Assembly: GCA_963513935.1 (NCBI GenBank)
Contig: OY740769.1
Span: 70,573,712-70,637,711, forward strand
Reading direction: 5' to 3'
Length of the DNA: 64,000 nt
DNA from: Aphrophora alni
Lineage: Eukaryota > Arthropoda > Insecta > Hemiptera > Aphrophoridae
How positions within the stretch are numbered: position 1 is the stretch's first letter; every line of letters starts with the position of its first letter. Below are positions 35,450 through 46,987 of this stretch, piece by piece. The position numbers and the translations under genes are program-made. The notes under the pieces were generated by a model. That model had not been told where the DNA came from, did not search any database, and worked only from the letters and a program-made list of their open reading frames with translations.

Positions 35450-36350
35450 TCTGCACTCCGAGACATGTTTAAAATTTACTCTCTTATTCTGAAAAGGTCT
35501 TCCTATTCCCCATTCTAAAGTTGGTGGTTTGGAAACAGTTTCGTCTTTAACAAACTGACCTCATCTTTGACTTTAGTTGATGCAACAGGAATTCACTTGG
35601 AGTTGGTCTTTTAAAATGGTGGTCAGGTTGGTTTGAATAAAATATACTCTATAATTCTTTGAGCTAAGAATTTTTTTGATTGGAAGTTGTCAGCTTTTAT
35701 TTCAGTTCGTTTGGATTCATTTGATTCAAATTCCTCTCCATATGAGCTGGCTTACATGCCTACGATGGAGCGAGCATTTTTTTTTTATAACCATTCTATA
35801 ATGGAATCTTCTTATTTTCTGTAACTATCTTCCTAATTTCCTACTTATAAAATCTTACTAATACCTTATCTCCTGATTGAAATTCGTTTTTAATGAAAGT
35901 AGCTTCAGAATTTATATAAAAACTTGGTCTTACAAGATCAAACGATGATCTGATATTCCTACTGAGAAACAATATTCCAGGCTATATCCCTGTTGTAAAG
36001 TATAGGATTTTGTGATATGTTAAAAAGAAATCTCTTACTGTGTCTTTTAATTCCATGAAAATAATCCATTCATAGTTGGTGTATAGTCAGTTTTGAAAAT
36101 TCATTTGTTAAATCAAAATTACTAAGTAATTATACTATTGAGTTAAATTTTTAATCTCATCCATTAAAAAAATCTTGTCAGCACTCTTCATTTTTTAGAC
36201 CATTTATAAAATGTGTTTAAGAATAAATTTATAAGAGTTTCTTGTAACCATACTTCTGGAAATTTGTAAAAAATGGATGTTTTTTATAATTCTCTAGCAA
36301 AATCATGAATTGATTCTGTTTAACATTGAATACATTTTGTAAACATTGAA
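35450..36350 (-). pseudogene. Ty3/gypsy integrase C-terminal relic
   Basis: Minus-strand reading, with many stops, yields an 'RNIRSSFDLVRPSFY' segment (about 35930-35975) followed by 'NEFQSGDKVLVRFYK' (about 35840-35890). This is the pattern of gypsy integrase tails (FGR..RT.FDLL ... F..GD.VLVR.Y). Upstream pieces resemble the region after the catalytic glutamate. Heavily decayed, and the flanking LTRs were not identified. Confidence 0.4.
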
Positions 36351-37931
36351 CATTGTGCATATTTGTTTCTTTTTACCTCATAAAATAAACCAAGAATAGG
36401 GTATAATTGAATAAATGTTTTATTTTATGATAATTCAGGTTCACACAAGTCTAATATAGACACTCATACCTTACATCAAGTAAAATTAAGAGTTATTTAG
36501 CTTTTAAAATTGCATTCAATTAAAATTTATTTTTAAGCTTTCTAATATACCCAGAATATGAAAAGCAAGGAGTATAATTATAATGTTATAGATATTATAT
36601 TTTGTCTTTTGGTGTGTGTTATAAATTTATATTTCTTTCATTGTTACTTATTTTTTGTAATTAAAATAATCCATTTCTAGTCACCGAATATTATATACAG
36701 TAGACTTGTGACTTTGAAATTGTTTTATTAACAAAGAGATCACTGTAGCTGCATGAATGGCATGCCCAACATTTTCACATCTTTACAAGAACATTATTAT
36801 TATACAATACTTAGCAGAAGATGTCCAACACATCAGTTGTTTATGCTCCCGTTCAGTGTTTCTTGATGTGTTCTTATTTTTATTTATGATCAGTTGTGTA
36901 ATATAACCATTCTTAAATGTGTATAACTATTAATTAAATATAACTGTTTACAAATTTTTGAAAATATATTGGGCGATATGATGTAATCTTTGTTACATTA
37001 TTTGAATAAGTTTAAAAATTTTATAAATATTTGGTCATTTTTAAACTTTCCTTTCATAATTAATTAGGTCAAATAAACATTAATTCTTTTATAAAATTCT
37101 ATAAAAACAAGTTTAAATATGCTATGAATTGCTATTGATGTTTAGTTAGTTATGATAAATTTGGGTGTTAATTGTATAGGAAGTGATTTATTCTCAATAT
37201 CTGGTTATCTGGCCTAGCTGACTGCCACATTAGGATGGATAGTCCTGAGCCTACTGTATATTGTAATGTTTTTATAATAAGTTACAAAAGAAATTAATAG
37301 TTCAACAATTTTTTTTAATTACCAAAATATTATCTCATATATGACAAATTACTACAAGTTAGTATTATGTGACAAATTCTCAGAGCACTATATATGTTTT
37401 AATTCAAATTTTAATGTTATCTGTGGGAACTCATTCTCTTTGGGCCAAATTGTGAGTCAAGTTTACAATGTTTCTCTATCTTATCAATCTAAAAAAAAAA
37501 AAATTTAATAGTTTTAATTTTGTATAGACTTATGTATAAATCTAATTAATGTTCTTATCTTTTAAAAAACTGTCTTCATTTGATAGTTTTATAAAATCAT
37601 TTGGGTTTAAAAAAAAAAAAAAAAAAAATTTGAATGTGAATTGTTTTGGCTCTGTTATTTTCTTGGTTTGAATTTTATATGTTTATTTATTCACCGCAAT
37701 ATCCTTAATGTCCTTTTCTTCATAAATTATATTCATTGATTCCTTTTTATATACTTCATTCAAATTTCTTTTAATGGTTAAAATTTTAATAGTTCTCAAC
37801 TTAAATACCAAAAACAAACTGAACTTTATTCTTTCTTTTTGCGACATAGGGTCGGCATAGATTGATTTTTATACTTATTTGTCTTAGAGCCATATACACT
37901 TTTTTCATATATCCATCTTATTTCTGTGTAA

Positions 37932-37969
<38 letters not shown>

Positions 37970-38832
37970 CCAATTCTTTCATTTTATTTTATTTTCGTAA
38001 TCATTAATAATAAATCTTTTTATATGGTTTTATTTTTCAACTGTCCATAATAAATTCTGTCATATTTAATATATAATGGCCTTGGTAGCCATAGATCACA
38101 GTTGTAATATCGTCTGATGTTTGGTCTGCCGTTAACCTTGCTTTATACGGAACACTTCACAACACTCACTTGGATTTCTTTTACCACTGTTTTAACCCAT
38201 TATTATATAAATTATTTGCGCTTATCAACTAGCACATATATCTTAATAACTAATTATATAAATCACATTATTTGCTGTTGTCATTTCATTTATACATAGA
38301 TTTTCTCTAGTCTATCTCATTATTCATAAACTGTATATTTACGTAAGTTCATACTTTAATACTATTGTTATTTAAACATTATTTTATTTTATTTAGCCTT
38401 ATTACTTTTATTATCATTGATTTTGTATCTATCTTTCATCATTTATTTTTATATAATATCAATTGACTTATTTCAGTATTTAACCACAAAGGTAAGCTAT
38501 AATTTAAACACCTATAATACAACATTAATTTTACTTTAGCTGCCAAAAAATAAATAATGACATAAGTAGCCGATAGTTCTTTTAATACAGGTTTTATTAC
38601 TTGTATTAACATTTGAATTGTGTTAATAATTTTTAACTGGTTAGGCCTAAAATTCTATGTGATAATTGTTTATGCTATCCCTATTGATACCTATCCTTTA
38701 AATTTGTTAATTATTATTAGAATTTAATATTTTTTATTCAATTAACATAATATCTTATAAAATAAATTAACTTCTCTTTTTCTTGGGGTTTTAAGGTTTG
38801 GGCTTTTAATATATTTACATTAAAACCTATTC

Positions 38833-38834
<2 letters not shown>
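36351..38834. other. LRR gene intron, AT-rich, no gene
   Basis: Contains poly(A) tracts near 37490 and 37610-37627 and a TA run at 37937-37968. The segment 'gccttggtagccatagatca' at 38080-38100 echoes the palindrome at 44.3 kb. Confidence 0.5.
37937..37968. repeat. (TA)n microsatellite
   Basis: Pure TA run. Confidence 0.9.

Positions 38835-38900
<66 letters not shown>
38835..38900. repeat. (TA)n microsatellite, longest in window
   Basis: About 66 bases of pure AT dinucleotide. Confidence 0.95.
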
Positions 38901-38902
<2 letters not shown>

Positions 38903-38984
38903 AACTTATTTAAAATAGTATATCTTTAAATTAAAAAATTAAAACAAAATCTTCTACTGATGGTATTATTCTTATTACCTCCCC

Positions 38985-39445
38985 ATTCCAAGCCAGACCA
39001 CTCTCCCTCCAACGCCACCATATAACAAACGAGCTATAACTAAATAAACTAATAATTAACAAATAAACAACCAACTAAATTCTAACAATTATCAAATAAA
39101 TAACCAGATAATCAAATTCAAAATTTAATTTGAAAGTTCAGTGTAAATTTTCTCTACAAATTTCATACACAATATTTATTTAAACTTTCTTATAATTCAA
39201 CTTTAGTATTTAAATGTATTAGACAATGTTGATATTACCTTTGCTTTAGTAATGGTTATATTTATTTTTGATGTATTATGCTTACAGTATTGTAACAAAA
39301 TTAGGCCATAGCCTAGAATTTGATTATTTGCTTATTTATTTGTTAATTGTTAGAATTTAGTTAGTTGTTTATTTGTTAATTAGTAGTTTATTTAGTTATA
39401 GCTCGTTTGTTAAATGGTGGCACTTGGAGGAGGGTGGTCTGGCTT
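38985..39445. mobile_element. Inverted-repeat element, about 135-bp arms
   Basis: The left arm (ccattccaagccagaccact at about 38988, then caacgccaccata, caaacgagctataactaaat) returns inverted on the right, ending ggtctggcttggaatgg at about 39453. Arms are about 90% alike. The right inner flank (ttgtaacaaaattaggccat at 39294) also starts a repeat shared with 54345. Confidence 0.7.
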
Positions 39446-39459
39446 GGAATGGAGAGGCC

Positions 39460-40560
39460 AGCCCGCAGAAGGGAAGTGTCTACCTGTGTATACTGCAATG
39501 CCTGCCGTCCCACCATTCTGTTTCTGCCCAGATCATCTCAATTGGATTAAGATCTGGGTGATAGGGTGAAAGTCTATTGACACTGCCCATGTTCTGGAAG
39601 TAACAAGTCAATTTTAAGCTTTTATGTTAAGTTTTATTAGTTGGTAGAGTTCAGGTGTGAGCATTTTTTTTCATGGCTTTTTCTCAGAGCCAGGTGATCA
39701 TGTCGCATTTTTTAGTGGAGGAATTTGGTGATGGGTTTAATTGTTTGTTATGGTATGATGTGTTGTCTATTACTATAACAGATTTGGGGGGAAGGTTAGT
39801 TATTAACTTCTCTCTTAACCATTTGTCCTAGTTTTTGTAGTTAATTGCTTCATGGTAATCACCACTCTTCTGTCCAGATTTGAAAATTGCCAACGCATTT
39901 GTTGGACCATGGATGAGGTTTTGTGTGTGACGAATGTACATAGGTTTCATTAGTGTAAAAAATAGTCCTTTTTTCTTTTCTGAACTGCTTTAAAAAAAAT
40001 AAAAAATTACTTTTTTTTTTATTGTTCTCAGAAAATTGATTCTTTTTTTCCCTTACATCAGATTTTTCGATTAAGATTTTTCTATTGTCACAAGTTTTTT
40101 TCCACTTAAAGTCCAATTTTTGGATAACTTTCCAAAGCGAGCATAAGCCCCCCTTTGAATCCAATTTTCTCTTTTAAAACTGACAGTAAATTTTTTAGCG
40201 TTGGACGTTGCTTGTGAGTAAGGTGAAATTCATTTATACACCTACGAACAACATACTGGTCAAAGTCATCTAATCCAAATTAAAATTTTTTCTCAGATGT
40301 CGTTTACGAGGGGTCGAGAAAGGTTGCAGAGTTTCTTTATTAGTTTTATTTTCTTTAATTATTCGTTGAATATTCCTGCGGGACACCTCTGTGGCCTGGG
40401 CAACTCTTTCTTGCACATTTGTCAAAATGTTGGACCTTCTTGTGCCTCCCTTTCAATAAAGTTATAAATATTGCTTATGAGCTCTCGTGCCTGGCTGTGA
40501 ATAATTTTCTTACCAACAATTTTTGTTCTGTTTTGGTTCAATTCCAAATTAATAACAAAA
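39460..40560 (-). pseudogene. IS630/Tc1-mariner superfamily transposase relic
   Basis: Minus strand, in order: a KKIIHSQARELISNIYNF helix-turn-helix start (about 40470-40525); GLCSLWKVIQKLDFKWKK and RKILIEKSDV (40060-40150); FYTNETYVHSSHTKPHPWSN with the first catalytic acid position (about 39905-39965), where family members have D and this copy has N (TNE for LDE); SVIVIDNTSYHNKQ (second aspartate, about 39745-39785); YHPDLNPIEMIWAE (third acid, about 39525-39570). Several stops and frame breaks are present. The family is the insect Tc1/mariner-like group with HTH and DDE/D catalysis. Confidence 0.75.
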
Positions 40561-41874
40561 GCAATAACAACACAAGGCATTAACAAATCACTATACTACT
40601 AACTAAACAATATCCGATGTTGTACAACACGTACTTGATTACACGTTGTTCGTAATACACTGTCTAGAAACGCACTGACGAAAGGATAGTAAAACATTCA
40701 CTCACTCATTTCCCCTACCACTAAAAGGTAATGGGAAACTGTTTGGTTGATGAAAGTAAAGGGCCACTACATACCAAATAACCACTAGTCATTTCATTTA
40801 TTAGTTGTTATATATTTTAACATTTTTTTTATATAATAGATTTAAATTAATTATTAAGACGTAGTTGTTAGTTAATAACTACAGGCCATGAGGCTAGTGA
40901 TGAAACTCTCGATGCACGTAGGAGGGAAAGTGTCTGGTTGGGGAGAAAGCTTCCCCTCTCCCAGAGTCCCGGAGTCGGTGGTTCCTGATGCATAAACCAC
41001 CCGCCTAACATCAGTCCTTTGCTATAGAGTCTATACAGTTAAATTAACAATATTCCACTGACATTCTATCATTAAATCTGTTTTAAATACAAATATCAAA
41101 GCTGTTTTAAGTTTATAAAAAGAGAACATTCTAAAGATTCATTTTCATGTAAAAGCACAATATGATAGTTTTTAAAAAAATACAATAGTTTAATAAACAC
41201 CCGTGTTTTTTCGCAGATAACTTTTGTATAAACTCTTTTAATTTTCTGGGCTATATTTTTCTAGATATACTTATACAGTAAAAAATTGGGAATATATTAT
41301 GTGTATTACAGAGTTTGCTATTACAGTAATATTTCTTAGTACTGGTTAGTATGACTGCAATTTACAACATTTTTGCAAAACTTGTTCAAGTGAAACTTTT
41401 CTTTTTTTGGTAATATTCATGTAAGATTACAAAAAGTTTGCTTAATAAAATTAATATTTTTAGGATATTAATTTTAAGGCAAGATTTTAAGACATTAGGT
41501 AAAGCAGTAATAATAAGTGATACCAATATAAAATAAAACAAAAAATAGTTTGTTTATTATTTACATAGAATATTTACACAATTTACTAATAGTATTGTGA
41601 TACATATAAAAATGATTGTTCCAGCAGAAACCTATTTTTTTAACAACCTTACGGACCCTACATATACTTCCTTTGAAATCTATTTTATCATTTAATACAC
41701 ATAGTATTCCTCTGACTCTGAGGGTAAGTTTTCACCCTCACTTAAATAAAATTCATGAACTGTCTTGCGGATTATAGACAAGTCGAAATAATCGAATGTA
41801 GTTTTCAATTTTTTTCTAGTCCACTTTTTCTTGGGGTAGTGAACTTAGGCTATGTTATAACAGACGTTTTATTA

Positions 41875-42060
41875 TGCTAATTGATAATTCTCTTAACACT
41901 ACTAAAAGATACATCGCGAGCAACAGCTACTTTATTCTGTAAAGCTTTTTCACTTAAGCTATCATTTTCTTTTTTCGTGTAATCGTAAACATTATGAATA
42001 ATCTTCCTGCTCTGGCTGTGTATCACTTTTCTCTCAACAGACATACTCCCTGACATTGTG
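41875..42060 (-). pseudogene. Transposase helix-turn-helix N-terminal fragment
   Basis: Minus-strand frame starting MSVERKVIHSQSRKIIHNVY, continuing ALQNKVAVARDVSFSSVKRI, the N-terminal DNA-binding helix-turn-helix of the same IS630/Tc1-type transposase seen at 39.5-40.5 kb (shared 'IHSQ.R..I.N.Y'). The catalytic region is missing downstream. It lies within the CAGGCC-ended element and may be its own degraded transposase. Confidence 0.65.
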
Positions 42061-42393
42061 TGACATTCCTGGAGGCAACAGCTACACAACACTGAAATGT
42101 TTTCAGAAAGGCTGTATAATCTTTTATATATATATATATACGTCTCGTGTTGAGACGTTTGGATTTTTTTAAAAAACAAATATTTTTCTTGTATCTATTT
42201 AATAAAGATCCAATTTATTTATTACAAACAATCTATTATACTTGTAAACTATTTATAACAAATATACGTAAACACTAGTATACATGTAGATGTTCACAGA
42301 GTGAGTTTCTAACTACTACTACAGAATAATGGCTTTTGACTTACAGTGAACGTTAACATTATTTTACATAAGCTATACATTATTTGTGGATAT

Positions 42394-42396
<3 letters not shown>

Positions 42397-42434
<38 letters not shown>
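42397..42434. repeat. (TA)n microsatellite
   Basis: Pure TA run. Confidence 0.9.
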
Positions 42435-42441
<7 letters not shown>

Positions 42442-44293
42442 AGCCAGCACACTGAGGTACCAAATTTATAATAAAATAATTGATGTCTATATCTCCTTCT
42501 CAGAAACAAAAGTTGCCCCATGTTGTGAGCTAAATTATAGTTTAAAAAAATTGTTAATACTATAAATGACTGACTGCTTTTTGTTTTATAAAATCAATGT
42601 TTAATCACTGTTGTTCAATTATTTATTTTTGTACAAAATTTCTCTTTTGAGAATTAGCTTTAAATGGAATTACTTTTACAATTATATATTATCTCCTCTG
42701 GATATATTTAATATACAATTAATACTGATATCTAAATTTTTCAAGCAAATCTCTTTCTCTCGGGTTAAAGAATCCCTGGCTGTTAAATAGGCAATCACTT
42801 AAATCTATACTTAAAACTATATTACAAATTGGATTATTAAAATTAATTTCTATTAGGTTGCAAAGTTCAAAAAAAATATGTTTAATTGGTTTAATATGAG
42901 ATTTTATACAATTCTATTCACTTTTATTTATTCAAAGTTAATTATAATCTTGGATGTATGTAACAAAATTAGCCGGATATTACCTTAATGTTGGTGACTG
43001 TATTTTAATTACTGTCATTGGTTGTACTATTGAAAAATAATATTACTCTTGCATGTGTTAGTTATATTACTACAAGGTAAGTACAATATGTTCACTGTTT
43101 CTTTATTCTCTTTTATGAAATTTAATAACAACTAGCAAATACACCTTCACTTGGTGGATACAAAATTAGAAGTGCTTAAAAAGAACCCCACCAAAAATTC
43201 AAAATAATAATAATTCAAAATAATATGGCGCTCTACAATTTACTCACGGCCATTACTATAATCGTGTTGAATATTCTATGCCCAACAGGCACACTTTTTT
43301 GGGTCACGTACACATTATTTTCCAAAATGTGTTTCACTGTTCTTAACTGTATATTTTACGTATTTTAAACTGTTTATTTACATATTGAACTTCGGATTAC
43401 TTATTATTGTTTCTTTTAAACTCGGGAATATCCATTTTAATATCTCATATAGAATGTATTTTAGTCAACGTTATCTCAACTTGATCGCTCCAGCGCTCAT
43501 TCCTCGTCTACCATTTATTTAGCCTTCCGTAGTCAGAATTTATTTAATCATTTCAATCACACTTGTTATTGGTTATGTTACAAGTTATAACCTTCTTTTA
43601 ATATTCTAACACTAGTTACTTATTTAAATTATACACAATGCTTTTAAAACAATTCTTAATATTATTTACACTAAACATGATTGACTTTACATCGTAAGAA
43701 CAATGAAAACGTTCTTACCTCTAACTTTAGGCTTGTGGATAAAATTTGGTTGGATTATTTATTTGTTTTGAAAATAGGTATAGTTTAATTTAGCTTTAAC
43801 TTGTTATAATATGTAAATTTAATGTTATTTAATTATTATTTTAAAATCCCGAAATACTTAAATTTTCATTTATATGAATTCTTACCCAAATACGAATTTT
43901 GAGGTTATATTTACTTTCTAGGCTTTATCTTTGAATCTCATATTTCATTGTTCTTTTAAATCTCAGCCAGGACTCTTTACCTTTGAATTATTATTTATTT
44001 ACCCTTCAATTGTATTAAAAATGTTACAGCTGTAACACAAACACCACGCACAGAGACATTAACCAATTGAAGGGTTTGTCTCGCACATGCGCAAACTTTC
44101 TTTTTGCCCTCTGCATCCCCAAGACAGTTTCATCACTCGCCTCGCGGCCTGTACAAGCGATTAACATAATGATGGCTAAAACATTAAGTGATATCCAAAT
44201 TCAATGTTAGTGTTATAAAGTGTTTAATATGAAGTAAAGTTAACTAAATAGTAAAAAGTAGTACAGAATTGTGGATAGGATGAAAGTGCGACT

Positions 44294-44364
44294 CTATCTA
44301 TGGCTATCAAGGCAGTGGTCAATATATATATAATATTGACCACTGCCTTGATAGCCATAGATAG
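44294..44364. repeat. Perfect 29-bp palindrome with TA-rich loop
   Basis: 44294-44322 (ctatctatggctatcaaggc...) is repeated inverted at 44336-44364 with a 13-base loop (tatatatataata). Short outer extensions (gtgcgact / agtcgcac) add more pairing after a small offset. It would form a strong hairpin in DNA or RNA. Confidence 0.9.
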
Positions 44365-44375
44365 TCGCACTCCAA

Positions 44376-45489
44376 TATATGACGATATATATATATATAT
44401 ATTGGATATCATGAAATTTATTATGAATGATTAAAATAAAACCAAATAAGAAAATTTATTATTAATTATTACAAATACAAAATTAAATAGAAATTTGGAA
44501 ATATATATTAAATACAAAAAATAATTGGATATATATATACTGTATATAAGACTGTATATGACTTTGAACCCAAAAATATTAAAAAATAATCTCTATGTTG
44601 AAGAAATATGAAAAGGAATGGATCTTTTTATAAAAGATTAAAAAATTGATAATCCGAATGAAATTGAATGATTTATAAGAGAAAAGGAGCGAATAAAGTA
44701 TAATTTATAAAGGAGAATACAAAATAAATTACAAAGAATAAATACTAATAAAATATATAAGCCAGGAAAGTATTAGAAACAAGGTAACATAATAGCCTAA
44801 TAAAACTTCTCAAAGAAACTTATTAAAAAGCAAACAATAATTTTATCTTAAATAAAACTGATATAATAGTAAAACTAGCCTATAAGCCATCATTAAATAT
44901 AAGAACATTAATTTTAAATATATATACCAATATTAGATTTAAAACTGTAATATATTTTAGGTTGATAAGATAGAAATTTTGTAAAATTCAAACCCACAAA
45001 TTTTGGTCCCATAGAGAGAGAATTCTCATAATTACATGTAATATTAAAATTAAATTAAGATAGTGCTCTGAGAAATAATAATATTAAATAATTCTAACTT
45101 GTAAAAATTATAAAATATGAAATTTTGATGAATGAATAAATTTTGTTATTTGTTAACTTCCTTTTTGTATTTATTAATAGATTATAATATATATTTATTG
45201 AAGGTCATTGTTTATGAATTTCATTAATTGTGAACATAGTCTAACAAGGTTAGCATAAACTAATGTTGAATATAAGATATTCAGTGTAGGGGACACAGAG
45301 ATTTATAATTAAATATAAACTCTGAGGTGATACAAAGAAAAATGAGAGTATAATCGTAAAAAGTGATTAATTAAAAATTGTAAATTTACATTTGTAAATA
45401 CAATTGTTAGTGTGAATGTTTAAATCTCGGGTATTGTTTTTAATGTAATTGGATTTAGAATTGTAGGCTTATTGCCAGAGGATGAAATT
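44376..45489. other. LRR gene intron, AT-rich, no gene
   Basis: Very A-rich on the + strand, with no open frame of interest. Confidence 0.5.
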
Positions 45490-45700
45490 CGTTTATAATT
45501 TCATATACAGTATGTGATGATGAATAAGAACTCTCAATAAGTCATCTTTCTATAACTTGGCAATATCAATAAAATCTGAAACATTTTTAACCAATGTATC
45601 CATTCTTGGGAAGCAGTAGGTGAATCGGGATTACTACCAAATCTTTCAGGTCTTAGTAAAGATTGTATAGTATCATCCATAGTATTTGCTAAATAAATTG
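45490..45700 (-). pseudogene. Gypsy-type gag N-terminal relic
   Basis: Minus-strand reading contains LLRPERFGSNPDSPTASQEW followed by IHWLKMF (about 45570-45650). This matches the N-terminus of gag-like polyproteins in insect Ty3/gypsy elements (RPE....P.S..A..EW.HW...F). The piece is short and followed by stops. It may or may not belong to the same dead element as the integrase relic at 35.5-36.3 kb. Confidence 0.4.
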
Positions 45701-46559
45701 TAATAAAGAAAACACCTTTTCAAAATTGAAATAAGGTTTTATTTAGCATAACTTATAGTATTAAAATGTTTAGAAGCGTACATTGAAAAGATTTCTAGAA
45801 AAACTGGTATTAACTAACAATTAGCAAATACTAAGATCCTCGAACAGTTGTTTGGTAATAAGCCTACTTGATTATTTCATCACAGTAGGCTATTGTTGTT
45901 TTAATTGCTTTCTTATCAGGTTAGGTTATAGGTTGTGATAAGCAAGTGTAAACACTAGCAAGTATAAGCTTATTGTAGGACCTTACAGACCAAAACTTAA
46001 TGGCCAAGAATGTAGAGATTAAACTTCTTTGTTAAACTACATAGAAGTTAGAAATTATAAAATTATTTTGGGACAAAAGCAGGAGAATATTGATTTATTT
46101 CATACCTCTGTATTGTGATGATGAAAGAATTTATTTATAGATTTGGTTGTCGAAATATCAGTTTTGGGCAACTCAGAGTTAAAAAAGTTCTTATAATTTT
46201 ACCTTCTTTGTAATCACATTTGTCCAATTTACTGGAGCTTATTTCTCAGTTGTACCTATTAGAAATTTTAATTTTCTCTTGATCGATAACCATTTTGATT
46301 AATTGTTGACTATAATTTCACTCATAATTAATAATTATCTTATCCTTAATTTTCAAAGATATTCTATACATTAAAAAATAATAATTTAAAGACCAAATTT
46401 TTCTCATAATAAATTTCACTAACTACAATACAATGGAAGTACATTTTTATCAAATTTTATGATATTGTGATATCCCCCAACAAAAAATATAAAAACGCTC
46501 TCCCCACCCATATAGATATCCTCCTAATAAAGTCAAGATCCTAAAAAATCATTTTTCTT
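45701..46559. other. LRR gene intron, no gene
   Basis: AT-rich sequence between the gag relic and the older Tigger. Nothing recognised. Confidence 0.45.
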
Positions 46560-46876
46560 AGCAAAATCCTACCATCAATGCTAAGATGAGCTCACTGCTA
46601 TGGCTTGTAGCAATGCATCAAGAAAATCTAAATTGGCACTTGTGATAATAGGGAATTCAAAAAACCCTCGTGCTTTTAAAAATGGTAATCTTGATTCATT
46701 GTCTATTATCTACCATAACCAAAAAGTGCAGGGATAGACAGCTTTATATTTTTATAAAATAATTTTTTGACAATTTTGTTCCTGGGGTACGAAAATTTCT
46801 GAAAGGAAACAACTTGCCAGAAAAGGCTATTTTGTTTGTTGATAATCTCATCCAGGTAAACAAGAACTTGTAAGTA

Positions 46877-46946
46877 CAGTAAACACTCTCTGATCCGGAT
46901 CTCTGATATCCGGAAACTCTGATATCCGGCCGTCGTATGCCATCGT

Positions 46947-46987
<41 letters not shown>

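Larger units (their letters stand above)
40882..44151. mobile_element. DNA transposon with CAGGCC termini, about 3.3 kb
   Basis: CAGGCCATGAGGCTAGTGAT at 40882 mirrors the end at 44151 (CAGGCCGCGAGGCGAGTGAT on the other strand). Both continue with GAAACT, giving about 25 of 28 matches, and TA flanks each side. TA duplication with CAG/CTG ends fits the Tc1/mariner superfamily. It encloses a minus-strand transposase N-terminal relic (41875-42060) of the same family as the relic at 39.5-40.5 kb. Most of the interior is AT-rich and non-coding. Confidence 0.65.
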
